A DNA stretch of 35,358 nt from Prolixibacteraceae bacterium (GTDB lineage Bacteria; Bacteroidota; Bacteroidia; Bacteroidales; Prolixibacteraceae): assembly GCA_027858715.1 (NCBI GenBank), contig JAQICD010000174.1, positions 1 to 35,358 of the forward strand, given 5' to 3'. The notes under the pieces were generated by a model. It saw nothing but the letters and a program-made list of their open reading frames with translations, was not told where the DNA came from and ran no database searches. The position numbers were made by a program, and so were the translations under genes. Below are positions 1-7,076 of this stretch, one piece after another; position 1 is the first letter of the stretch; every line of letters starts with the position of its first letter.

Positions 1-150
1 AATGGTTATTCAGCAGAAAACTACAACATTATACTTAAAACAGCACTGACAATGCTAGCAAATGATAAATCTAAAAAACTAAGCAAAAAATCAAAACGAA
101 TGAAAGCTGCTTTGGACTACAAATATAGAGAGACTATCTTAAAATTTTGA
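1..150 (+). CDS. C-terminal end of an unidentified protein (partial)
   Basis: The reading frame is open from the first base to a TGA at 148-150, giving 49 residues of a protein whose start lies outside the window. The piece is lysine-rich and looks helical, with no motif I recognise. The next reading frame starts with ATG at 151, in the same frame and directly after this stop. The two could therefore be coupled genes or one gene split by a stop codon. Function is unknown. Confidence 0.45.
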   Translation, partial: NGYSAENYNIILKTALTMLANDKSKKLSKKSKRMKAALDYKYRETILKF

Positions 151-726
151 ATGCTTTTGCCCTGGTTTTATCCTAATCAAAAAGCAACAATCTTATTTCT
201 CAAAGATGCAGAATATTATTACTCATTTGACACAAGTAGCACCGCGAAAACAGATCATTATGCATTCTATTGTCCTGGTCGAGACGCTCATACGGAGGAT
301 GAGTTTACTCAGACTTGGTCAACCCAAAAATCTTCTTTTAGACGTTGGTTGTATTATCTGAAAAGAGAATTAGAAACGCCAAATAAATGGGACAGATTAA
401 ATACAGAAATTCAAAGTTTAAAACTTAATATAATTGCAGAAGAAGGTAAGTTTTCTTTTAAAGAATACGAAGAGTTAAAATCAAAACTTCACATTTTAAC
501 TGGACAGATTAGTAACAGTAATATTCCATTAAATCAGATTAATATCTTAAATGCTAAAATCGATCATCTAACAGATTTGGCTAGAGACATGGATAAGTTT
601 GATTGGAAAAGCTTATTTATTGGATCAATAGTAAGTATCGTAATTCAACTTGGCTTGACACAAGAAAATGCACAATTAATTTGGCACTTTATTAAAATAA
701 CATTCAACAATTATTTTTTACCATAA
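151..726 (+). CDS. Hypothetical protein with a C-terminal membrane-like segment
   Basis: This 191-residue protein matches no family I recognise. The N-terminal third is rich in aromatic residues, the middle (about 85-145) is a charged helical or coiled-coil-like stretch, and residues about 154-170 form a hydrophobic segment that could be one membrane helix near the C-terminus. It starts with ATG immediately after the TGA of the preceding frame, and no ribosome binding site is visible. It ends two bases before a structured palindromic repeat, as expected for a cassette-like gene. Its base composition is AT-rich like the rest of the left region. An in-frame broken longer gene is an alternative. 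Confidence 0.55.
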   Translation: MLLPWFYPNQKATILFLKDAEYYYSFDTSSTAKTDHYAFYCPGRDAHTEDEFTQTWSTQKSSFRRWLYYLKRELETPNKWDRLNTEIQSLKLNIIAEEGKFSFKEYEELKSKLHILTGQISNSNIPLNQINILNAKIDHLTDLARDMDKFDWKSLFIGSIVSIVIQLGLTQENAQLIWHFIKITFNNYFLP

Positions 727-728
727 AG

Positions 729-865
729 CCTGCAGTTAACAAAAACTATATGTCAATTGGGGTTTCGGTGCGGACAAGAATGTCCGCAGCCCGCAACAAC
801 GGCATCGGGGTTCGACTGGAAAGCAACCCGCAATCCCCAACTGCATATAGTTTCGGCCGTTAAAA
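729..865 (+). repeat. Structured palindromic repeat, attC-like or REP-like, copy 1
   Basis: This gene-free stretch is a long imperfect palindrome. TTAAC (736-740) pairs with GTTAA (859-863), AAACTATATG (743-752) pairs perfectly with CATATAGTTT (844-853), and TTGGGG (757-762) pairs with CCCCAA (835-840). Inside is a perfect 7-bp hairpin (770-776 with 781-787, loop AGAA). Two blocks, one beginning CAGCCCGCAA (about 787-800) and one with GGAAAGCA followed by CCCGCAATC (about 813-834), recur with the same 26-base spacing in a second copy at 2971-3110. It lies exactly between two genes. Integron attC sites have this overall plan, but the core sequences do not match the attC consensus exactly. Confidence 0.6.
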
Positions 866-875
866 ATACAAGCCA

Positions 876-1604
876 ATGAAAGGAGCAGTATTAATAATTG
901 GTTCTCTTTTATGGGATCCAGACAAAAATCAAGAAATTGGATTTCGGGAAAAATGGAGAAACAAAAGATTAATTGTTAACAATAAAATTCATGTAAAAGC
1001 CCCAATTCGTTACGGAAGACTTTCTGGTGACAAGAATGAAGAAAACTACACGATGGTATTTTCCAAAGATTGCGAAAGAGGCGATTTATTTGGGACTGCA
1101 TATTTAGTTCCTTTAAAAAATAGAGACATTAAAACAAAAAAGGGAATTGAGAATCAAGCTCGTTTTCTATCTGATGCAGAAGGAGGAGCAAATAAGAAAT
1201 TATGCAAAGGTTATAAGGACAAATGGGCAACAATTGGATTATTACTCAATCCTCAAATGCCTCGTGAAGAAAAAAATGAGATGCTACTATGGTGGAAAAA
1301 TTTATTAAAAAAAGACGGAGGATTATTAGATTACCATGATTACCAGGTTGATAAAGAAGAATCAATTTTATCGGATAAAGGAGAACTTTTAATTAAATGG
1401 CTTCAACCTCTTGACAAGTCTAATATAGACGCAATAAATGAATTTGATTTCGTCCTTGCAACATGTACTAAACCTAATATTGAAAAGTATCCATCGGTAG
1501 AGGAACTCGCTGTGCACATATTAAAGGACAAACGGAAATATTTCTTTTCGAACATTGAAAATGGAATTACAACTTTTCAAGACAGAGATATATTGAATGA
1601 ATAA
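876..1604 (+). CDS. Hypothetical protein, possibly cyclotransferase-like
   Basis: A 242-residue soluble protein with no signal peptide or membrane segment. The N-terminus reads AVLIIGSLLWD, a strand ending in a G-S-L motif that vaguely recalls the substrate loop of gamma-glutamylcyclotransferase-like folds. The rest gives no firm match, so the assignment is only a suggestion. ATG 876 follows the copy-1 palindromic repeat by ten bases, and the gene has the same orientation as its neighbours. The position right after a structured repeat fits a single-gene cassette. Lysine-rich and AT-rich composition is typical of this accessory region. Confidence 0.55.
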   Translation: MKGAVLIIGSLLWDPDKNQEIGFREKWRNKRLIVNNKIHVKAPIRYGRLSGDKNEENYTMVFSKDCERGDLFGTAYLVPLKNRDIKTKKGIENQARFLSDAEGGANKKLCKGYKDKWATIGLLLNPQMPREEKNEMLLWWKNLLKKDGGLLDYHDYQVDKEESILSDKGELLIKWLQPLDKSNIDAINEFDFVLATCTKPNIEKYPSVEELAVHILKDKRKYFFSNIENGITTFQDRDILNE

Positions 1605-1991
1605 AAACCAGTACACACCATATCTAATTTTAGGCGCGACAACAAAAAAGCCATAAAAGAGGTGTTCCGCCAAACCGTTAAAATGGCTCAATACTTCAAT
1701 CTGATAGGTGGCACAATGCTAAAAACAGCATGGGCGAAGTATCGTACCGTTTGTAGAATTACACCACAAGACAATGCAAAACATGTAAGAGCCTTACGTT
1801 CAATTTTTAAGCTCAAATACGCCATTTTTGGGTCAAAATCAAGCTTTTTTAAACGATCATTATCAAAGTGAAAAATTATAACTATTTTGCAATAGCAGCG
1901 TAAAAAGCCTAAAAATCGCTCATTTTCCCAGGCATATTGATAGTTTTTAGACAAATTGCCGTTGTGTGCCATAATAATAAAACCATAAAAC
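1605..1991. other. Gene-free 387-bp stretch with nested inverted repeats
   Basis: No convincing gene lies here; short open frames exist on both strands. ATACTTC (1691-1697) pairs with GAAGTAT (1736-1742), enclosing a hairpin of ATGCT (1716-1720) and AGCAT (1727-1731) with loop AAAAAC. Near the right end GTGTGCC (about 1964-1970) is the reverse complement of GGCACAC at the left edge of the repeat at 2971-3110. The stretch sits between two same-strand genes and may be a diverged relative of the cassette-boundary repeats or a relic of a mobile sequence. Confidence 0.4.
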
Positions 1992-2660
1992 ATGAAATGT
2001 CCACATTGCAGAATTGAAATTAATCCAGATTTTCAGGAGGAATATCTCGGCTCAGACATTCAAGGACATTGGTCATTATTCAGAATGATATGCCCAAATC
2101 CAGAATGTGAAAAATTTATAATTGAATTAGCATCAGGAGAACCACAAGAAGCACATCGACAAGGTATAGTCGGGATTAGAGACATTAATTATAAAATTAC
2201 TGTTAACCCTTTAATTTCTTCAAGACCACCAGTTCCTACTGAAGTTGATAATAAATTTGCATCGGACTACAAAGAGGCATGCTTAATTTTAACATTTAGT
2301 CCCAAAGCAAGTGCAGCTTTAAGTAGAAGATGTTTGCAAAAAATTCTAAGAGATAAAGCAGGTATAAAAAAAAGTGATTTATCAAAAGAAATTCAAGAAG
2401 TTATAAATAGTAATTCTTTACCTTCTCATTTGTCTGATAGTATTGATGCAGTTAGAAACATTGGGAATTTTGCGGCACATCCAATAAAAAGCACTTCAAC
2501 AGGCGAAATTGTTGAAGTCGAATTCGGTGAGGCAGAATGGATATTAGACGTTATTGAATCTTTATTTGATTTTTATTTTGTACAACCAGCAATCCTAAAG
2601 GCTAAAAAAGCTGCATTAAATAAAAAATTAGCAGATGCTGGCAAACCTCCTATGAAATAA
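1992..2660 (+). CDS. DUF4145 domain-containing protein
   Basis: This 222-residue protein has an N-terminal zinc-ribbon-like part with two cysteine pairs (C3/C6 and C34/C39). A helical C-terminal domain from about residue 90 to 205 carries the DUF4145 hallmarks: the L-S-R-R-C-L-Q-K-I-L-R segment near residue 117, then D-A-V-R-N-I-G-N-F-A-A-H-P around residues 155-167. In DUF4145 proteins this C-terminal domain often occurs alone or next to restriction and other defence domains; its biochemical role is not established. ATG 1992 is the natural start because it opens the first zinc ribbon. The small gene at 2676 follows after 15 bp and may be cotranscribed. Confidence 0.85.
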   Translation: MKCPHCRIEINPDFQEEYLGSDIQGHWSLFRMICPNPECEKFIIELASGEPQEAHRQGIVGIRDINYKITVNPLISSRPPVPTEVDNKFASDYKEACLILTFSPKASAALSRRCLQKILRDKAGIKKSDLSKEIQEVINSNSLPSHLSDSIDAVRNIGNFAAHPIKSTSTGEIVEVEFGEAEWILDVIESLFDFYFVQPAILKAKKAALNKKLADAGKPPMK

Positions 2661-2675
2661 TTTAATTCAAACACT

Positions 2676-2954
2676 ATGGTTTATAAAACTTTTTATCATC
2701 AACTCGAATCTGGAGAAGCTGCTAAATTTACAATAAGTGAAAAGATTATTAAAGGTAAGACTTATTATTATGCAAATGTTATAAATACAGATTTGGAATT
2801 TTATAAGGATTTGAGCGATTTTGAGAAGGATTCATATTTAGGTGTGGAAGTTTCAAATGGGAGACAAAGTACGATATATTATAAAAGTCCTCAGAAATTA
2901 GAAAATGACATTAAGCAATATTATGGAAAAAAATGGCTTGAATCTGAAATATGA
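2676..2954 (+). CDS. Small hypothetical protein
   Basis: A 92-residue protein, tyrosine- and lysine-rich, without signal peptide, membrane segment or recognised motif. Alternating polar and hydrophobic residues in the first half suggest a small beta-rich fold followed by a helix. It begins 15 bp after the DUF4145 gene and ends 16 bp before the second structured repeat, so these two genes may travel together as one unit. Function unknown. Confidence 0.55.
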   Translation: MVYKTFYHQLESGEAAKFTISEKIIKGKTYYYANVINTDLEFYKDLSDFEKDSYLGVEVSNGRQSTIYYKSPQKLENDIKQYYGKKWLESEI

Positions 2955-2970
2955 TATTATAAATGAATAA

Positions 2971-3110
2971 ATTACGGCACACGCCGCTATATTTCATTGC
3001 CGTATTCGTTCGGACAACTTACTTTTTCAGCCCGCAAAAACCTCGGTGTGGCACGACAGGAAAGCAGCCCGCAATCGGCAACTCAACTTAGCGTAACGTT
3101 ACCGCCAAGT
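2971..3110 (+). repeat. Structured palindromic repeat, attC-like or REP-like, copy 2
   Basis: This is a second copy of the family seen at 729-865. Left arm elements CGCTA (2985-2989) and TTGCCG (about 2998-3003) are mirrored by CGGCAA (about 3076-3081) and TAGCG (about 3089-3093) with equal spacing, so the whole folds as an imperfect stem. The conserved internal blocks CAGCCCGCAA (about 3028) and GGAAAGCAGCCCGCAATC (about 3058) lie 26 bases apart as in copy 1. The right edge has the perfect palindrome TAACGTTA (3094-3101). It lies between the small gene at 2676 and the start of the restriction locus. Confidence 0.6.
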
Positions 3111-3423
3111 GTAAAAGACCGAAACGTACATTGAAGCATGAATTATAAATCTGAAAAAACGCATAGAAAATATTGACTCTTTGATTAAAGGTTTGTGGAA
3201 GAAAAAATTAGTTTTTGCCCGCCCGCTTCTGCCCTACGTGACAGTTGGGGACGCCTACGCACATTGCACATCCCGATTTTTATGGGGACAAATCGTACAT
3301 GTTAACTCACAAAATGAAATCTGCAAAAGAGTGCAATATATCCTACACTCAATGCTACTACTGGATAGTAAATTTATAAATTTAGGGTTTTAGTTTTAGA
3401 AATGAATTTGGATTAAAACAATT
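3111..3423. other. Gene-free stretch before hsdM
   Basis: No gene is supported in these 313 bp. The only open frame (3181-3393) starts with TTG and its product shows no protein-like pattern. The middle (about 3220-3310) is markedly more GC-rich than its surroundings. The last 60 bases are very AT-rich and probably hold the hsdM promoter, although no exact TAnnTTTG box is evident. This marks the boundary between the cassette-like region and the type I restriction locus. Confidence 0.4.
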
Positions 3424-5394
3424 ATGACAAACGAAGAAATAAAAAGATTAGAGACGGAATTGTGGGGAGCTGCTGATAATTTGCGTGCAAACTCAAAGCT
3501 TACAGCAGCAGAATACAAAGACCCTGTTTTGGGTTTAATTCTATTGCGCTATGCTCAAAACAAGTTTGAAGAAGCCAAAAAACAGATAAAAGAAAGTTTA
3601 CCCATTAACCCAAGAACTAATCAAAAAAGGGAAGTGAAAAAGGATGACTTTTTGGGTGCTGGTGCAATGTACTTGCAAGAGAAATCTCAATTTGATTATT
3701 TGGTAAACCTCCCTGAAAGTGCTGTCATTGCTGAAGCAGTAAACAATGCAATGAAGCTGATTGAAGAAGACTATAAAGACCTTGAAGGAATTCTACCAAA
3801 GAACTATCAGGAATTTGATGCCGATTTATTGCGTTCCCTTATCCGAATTTTTAATAAAGATGCTGTAAAAAACATTGGTGGAGATGTGTTCGGAAGAATT
3901 TACGAGTTCTTCCTTATGAAATTCTCAATGAGTGGTGCAGGTGCTCAGGAAGGTGGCGAATTTTTTACACCTCCTTCATTGGTTCAAATGATTGTAAACT
4001 TTATAGAGCCCGACCACGGAATTATCCACGACCCAGCTTGCGGCTCTGGAGGTATGTTTGTGCAAACTGGACATTTTATCCAAAGCAAAACCAATAAAAA
4101 GGTAAACGAAGCGATTACAGTTTACGGAACAGAACTAAAATCGAACAACGTTAGATTGGCAAAAATGAACCTTGCCATTCACGGTATAGAAGGAAAGATA
4201 ATTGAGAACAATAGCTTTTACAGCAATCCGCACGAACTAACAGGTAAGTGCGATTTTGTTATGGCTAATCCGCCGTTCAATGTTAAACAGATTGATAAAA
4301 GCAAAGACTATGTAAAAACAGACCCACGATTACCCTTTGGTTTGCCAAAATCCGACAACGGTAATTATATGTGGATACAGTATTTCAACGCTTATCTAAA
4401 CGAAAAAGGACGAGCCGGTTTTGTTATGGCAAGTTCGGCTACTGATGCAGGTAATTCTGAAAAGCTGATACGCCAACAACTTATTGAAACTGAAAATGTA
4501 GATGTAATTGTTTCGGTGGGAAATAACTTCTTCTATACGCGATCATTGCCTTGTCACCTTTGGTTTTTCGATAAAGGCAAACCTCAAGCCACCAAGAATA
4601 AAATTTTGATGTTGGATGCCCGCAATACTTATCGAGTAGTTAACTCAACCATTAACGATTTTTCTGATGGCCAATTATTAAATCTTACCACGATTGTTCA
4701 GTTGTATCGTGGTAATGAAAATGCCATTAATACGGCAGTGGATGAACATAAAAAAGCGCTTTCAGAACGATTTGAAAAAGTGAATGAGCACTATCTGAAT
4801 TATACCGATACCTTGCGTAAACTTTCGAAAGAATTGGAGAATGACTCACTATTGATAGATGAGAAAATGGACTACGAAGCTTTTAATACGCCTGATGAAG
4901 CCAAAGCAATCTTTTATATTTATGAAAAACCTACAGCCAAAGCTGCTGAATACCTAAAAGAGCTGGAAGGTTTAATTGAAACTATAAACCAAGAGCTTGC
5001 CCAAGGGAAAATAGATAAAAAATCCGCCAATGCTAAAGCTAAACCTTATCGCGAAAAACTCAACAAACTTAACCGGCCATTAAAAGCATATCAGGAGTTA
5101 GTAAACGAAAATTTAAAAGAGCTCAAACAACGCATTGGCGACTGGAAAAAACTCTTGGAGTGGTTCCCCGCAAACAAATATGTTGATGTAGAAGGACTTT
5201 GCAAAATAGTGGATTTGGAAGAAATAGAAGAAAACGACTATTCACTCACCCCGGGTAGATATGTAGGTTACAGCATACAAATTAATGAAGATTTTGACTA
5301 CCAAGCTCGAATGAAAAAGATACACAGCGAATTGGCAGAACTCAATACCGAAGCCAACGATTTGATGAACCAAATTCAAAGTGTGGAACTATGA
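3424..5394 (+). CDS. hsdM: Type I restriction-modification system methyltransferase subunit HsdM
   Basis: A 656-residue class I adenine-N6 DNA methyltransferase subunit. It has the helical HsdM N-terminal domain, the GGEFFTPPSLV segment (about 178-188), the AdoMet-binding motif I DPACGSGG (203-210) and the catalytic motif IV NPPF (282-285). A long charged, coiled-coil-like C-terminal part (about 430-656) should contact HsdS. With two HsdM and one HsdS it would form a trimeric methylase that modifies a bipartite site. The gene appears intact. Its final nine residues, MNQIQSVEL, lie in a 30-bp direct repeat that recurs at the end of the next gene. The stop overlaps the next start (ATGA), so translation is coupled. 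Confidence 0.95.
   Translation: MTNEEIKRLETELWGAADNLRANSKLTAAEYKDPVLGLILLRYAQNKFEEAKKQIKESLPINPRTNQKREVKKDDFLGAGAMYLQEKSQFDYLVNLPESAVIAEAVNNAMKLIEEDYKDLEGILPKNYQEFDADLLRSLIRIFNKDAVKNIGGDVFGRIYEFFLMKFSMSGAGAQEGGEFFTPPSLVQMIVNFIEPDHGIIHDPACGSGGMFVQTGHFIQSKTNKKVNEAITVYGTELKSNNVRLAKMNLAIHGIEGKIIENNSFYSNPHELTGKCDFVMANPPFNVKQIDKSKDYVKTDPRLPFGLPKSDNGNYMWIQYFNAYLNEKGRAGFVMASSATDAGNSEKLIRQQLIETENVDVIVSVGNNFFYTRSLPCHLWFFDKGKPQATKNKILMLDARNTYRVVNSTINDFSDGQLLNLTTIVQLYRGNENAINTAVDEHKKALSERFEKVNEHYLNYTDTLRKLSKELENDSLLIDEKMDYEAFNTPDEAKAIFYIYEKPTAKAAEYLKELEGLIETINQELAQGKIDKKSANAKAKPYREKLNKLNRPLKAYQELVNENLKELKQRIGDWKKLLEWFPANKYVDVEGLCKIVDLEEIEENDYSLTPGRYVGYSIQINEDFDYQARMKKIHSELAELNTEANDLMNQIQSVEL
5365..5394 (+). 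repeat. 30-bp direct repeat, left copy (end of hsdM)
   Basis: The last 30 bases of hsdM, from ATGAACC to the overlapping ATGA, recur at 6048-6077 with a single difference (A at 5388, G at 6071). The copies are 683 bp apart and bracket the RhuM-Fic gene exactly. Such a duplication is expected if that gene was inserted at an original hsdM-hsdS junction. Confidence 0.9.
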
Positions 5395-6077
5395 ATGAAG
5401 AGCAAAATAAAATAGAAATATTCAGAAGCACAGACAATCAGGTAAGTGTTGAAGTGAAATTTGATGAAGAAACCGTATGGTTAAGTCAACTACAAATGGC
5501 AAATTTGTTTGGAAGAGACAGAAAAACGATAACACGTCATATTTCAAATATTTTTAACGAAAAGGAATTAGACGAAAAAGTGGTATGCTCATTTTTTGAG
5601 CATACCACTCAACACGGTGCTATTAGCGGAAAAACACAAACACAACAGATAAAACTGTACAACGATTATATAGCTTTTATAAACGAAATTTATTCCGACT
5701 TTGAAAGCGATGTGTTTGCAAAACCCAAAGACCAGAGTTTTCACAGTTCCATCCATCAAATTGCACAAACATTTGATGGTGCAGAACTATACCCGAGCAT
5801 TCAGGAGAAAGCTGCAAACCTGCTGTATTATGTAGTGAAAAACCATTCCTTTGTGGATGGCAATAAGCGCATAGCCGCCGTTTGTTTTCTCTATTTTCTG
5901 GATAAAAATAAAGCACTCATAAAGCAAAACCGCGAAACAATTATCAGCAACGAAGCCTTGGCAGCGCTTACGCTCTTTATTGCAATCAGTAAAACCGATG
6001 AAGCCGATACCGTGAAGCGTTTTATTATTAGTATTTTAAATAGAAACATGAACCAAATTCAAAGTGTGGAGCTATGA
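5391..6077 (+). CDS. RhuM-Fic protein with an apparent internal deletion
   Basis: A 228-residue protein joining two parts. Residues 1-91 match the start of the RhuM family, including the T-V-W-L-S-Q-L-Q-M-A-N-L-F-G-R-D segment of a helix-turn-helix-like domain. Residues 92-220 are a Fic/Doc domain with the motif HSFVDGNKR (152-160). Known RhuM-Fic proteins are about 330 residues long, with a RhuM core and linker between these parts. Here the text passes directly from K-L-Y-N to D-Y-I-A-F-I near residue 91, suggesting an in-frame loss of roughly 100 residues. The Fic motif is intact, so enzyme activity (transfer of AMP or phosphate to a protein) is possible. The last nine residues copy the HsdM tail. 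Start and stop overlap hsdM and hsdS by four bases each. Confidence 0.85.
   Translation: MNEEQNKIEIFRSTDNQVSVEVKFDEETVWLSQLQMANLFGRDRKTITRHISNIFNEKELDEKVVCSFFEHTTQHGAISGKTQTQQIKLYNDYIAFINEIYSDFESDVFAKPKDQSFHSSIHQIAQTFDGAELYPSIQEKAANLLYYVVKNHSFVDGNKRIAAVCFLYFLDKNKALIKQNRETIISNEALAALTLFIAISKTDEADTVKRFIISILNRNMNQIQSVEL
5580..5608. repeat. Perfect 12-bp hairpin inside the RhuM-Fic gene
   Basis: GTGGTATGCTCA (5580-5591) is followed by a five-T loop and its exact reverse complement TGAGCATACCAC (5597-5608). It lies within the coding sequence for residues about 64-73. It may be chance within conserved codons, or a structured target in the mRNA or DNA. Confidence 0.7.
6048..6077 (+). repeat. 30-bp direct repeat, right copy (end of RhuM-Fic gene)
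   Basis: This is the right partner of 5365-5394, 29 of 30 bases identical. Here it supplies the last codons of the RhuM-Fic gene and the ATG of hsdS. It probably represents the original hsdM-hsdS overlap. Confidence 0.9.
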
Positions 6078-6985
6078 TGGAAGAGTGGAAAGAATATAAA
6101 CTTGATGATTTAACTGAAAAAATTGTTGATTGCGAACATAAAACCGCACCAATTCAAGGAGTAGGCTACCCTTCTATTAGGACACCCAATATTGGTAAAG
6201 GAAGATTACTTTTAGAAGGGGTTAATCGAGTTTCTTACAAAACATACAAAGCTTGGAATAAACGAGCAATTCCAAAATATCCAGATTTAGTTTTAGCACG
6301 TGAAGCACCATTAGGTAATATTTCACAAATACCTAAAGACTTAGATGTTTGTTTAGGTCAAAGAACTGTTTTGATTTCACCAGATTTATTAAAAGTAAAT
6401 CCAAGGTTTTTATGTTATAGAATTTTATCTGAAGATATTCAACATACGATGCATTCACGGGGTGGAGGGTCTACTGTTCCTCATTTAAATGTGAAAGAAA
6501 TACGCAATTTGCCCATTACAACCCCTCCACTACCCACTCAACGAAAAATAGCCAGCATTCTCTCCGCCTACGATGATCTGATAGAAAACAACCTAAAACG
6601 CATTAAGCTGTTGGAGGAAATGGCACAAATAACTTACGAAGAGTGGTTTGTGCGTATGAAATTCCCCGGACACGAAATCGCTGTTTTTGATGAGGAAACT
6701 GGTTTGCCGGAGGAGTGGAAGAAGGTGAAAATAAAAGATTTTGTAAATACTTCTTCAGGAGGTACACCCAGTAGAAAAAAACTTTCAGATTATTATGAAA
6801 ATGGAACTATTCCATGGATAAAAACGGGTGAATTGCGAAACTTTTTATTGATAAATTCCGAAGAGAAAATTACAGAATTAGGGTTGGAAAATTCATCTGC
6901 AAAAATATATCCTGAAAAAACAGTTCTGCTGGCTATGTATGGAAACACAATTGGAGAAACAACTTATCTTTCATTCGAAGTATGA
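6074..6985 (+). CDS. hsdS: Type I restriction specificity subunit HsdS, C-terminally truncated
   Basis: HsdS chooses the DNA site of a type I enzyme through two target recognition domains separated by conserved helices. This 303-residue version has a full first domain (about 1-150) and the central conserved region (QRKIASILSAYDDLIENN at about 155-172, followed by the E-E-W-F-V-R segment). The second domain begins at about 210 and stops at G-N-T-I-G-E-T-T, just where a normal HsdS continues for roughly another 100 residues. The usual length is near 400. The truncation point lies about 90 bp before the next restriction module, and no hsdR is present, so insertion or deletion probably destroyed the locus. 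Half-length HsdS can sometimes work as a dimer, so residual methylation cannot be excluded. Confidence 0.85.
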   Translation: MMEEWKEYKLDDLTEKIVDCEHKTAPIQGVGYPSIRTPNIGKGRLLLEGVNRVSYKTYKAWNKRAIPKYPDLVLAREAPLGNISQIPKDLDVCLGQRTVLISPDLLKVNPRFLCYRILSEDIQHTMHSRGGGSTVPHLNVKEIRNLPITTPPLPTQRKIASILSAYDDLIENNLKRIKLLEEMAQITYEEWFVRMKFPGHEIAVFDEETGLPEEWKKVKIKDFVNTSSGGTPSRKKLSDYYENGTIPWIKTGELRNFLLINSEEKITELGLENSSAKIYPEKTVLLAMYGNTIGETTYLSFEV

Positions 6986-7016
6986 AATTGTTAATAATTT
7001 CATTGTAAAAAGATTC

Positions 7017-7060
7017 TTGATGAAGTATTAATTGTATATATTTGTCAAATAATGACAAGT
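7017..7060 (+). promoter_or_regulatory. Promoter with palindromic operator of the XRE controller
   Basis: A Bacteroidota-type -7 box TATATTTG (7037-7044) lies 17 bases after TTG (7017-7019). An inverted repeat TTGTCA-AATAA-TGACAA (7042-7058) overlaps the -7 box and the expected transcription start. The controller gene begins 18 bases downstream. This is the arrangement expected for self-repression by a restriction controller protein. Confidence 0.65.
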
Positions 7061-7076
7061 CTTAATTATCCAAAAC

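Noticed and set aside
729-865. Canonical integron attC site
   Set aside because: The palindromic plan fits, but the left and right core bases do not match the RYYYAAC and GTTRRRY consensus, so only attC-like is claimed.
1688-1993. 101-codon minus-strand frame
   Set aside because: It lies over nested inverted repeats, has no protein-like pattern and would overlap the DUF4145 start; more likely a chance frame.
3181-3393. 70-codon plus-strand frame before hsdM
   Set aside because: It needs a TTG start, has no ribosome site and no recognisable protein character.
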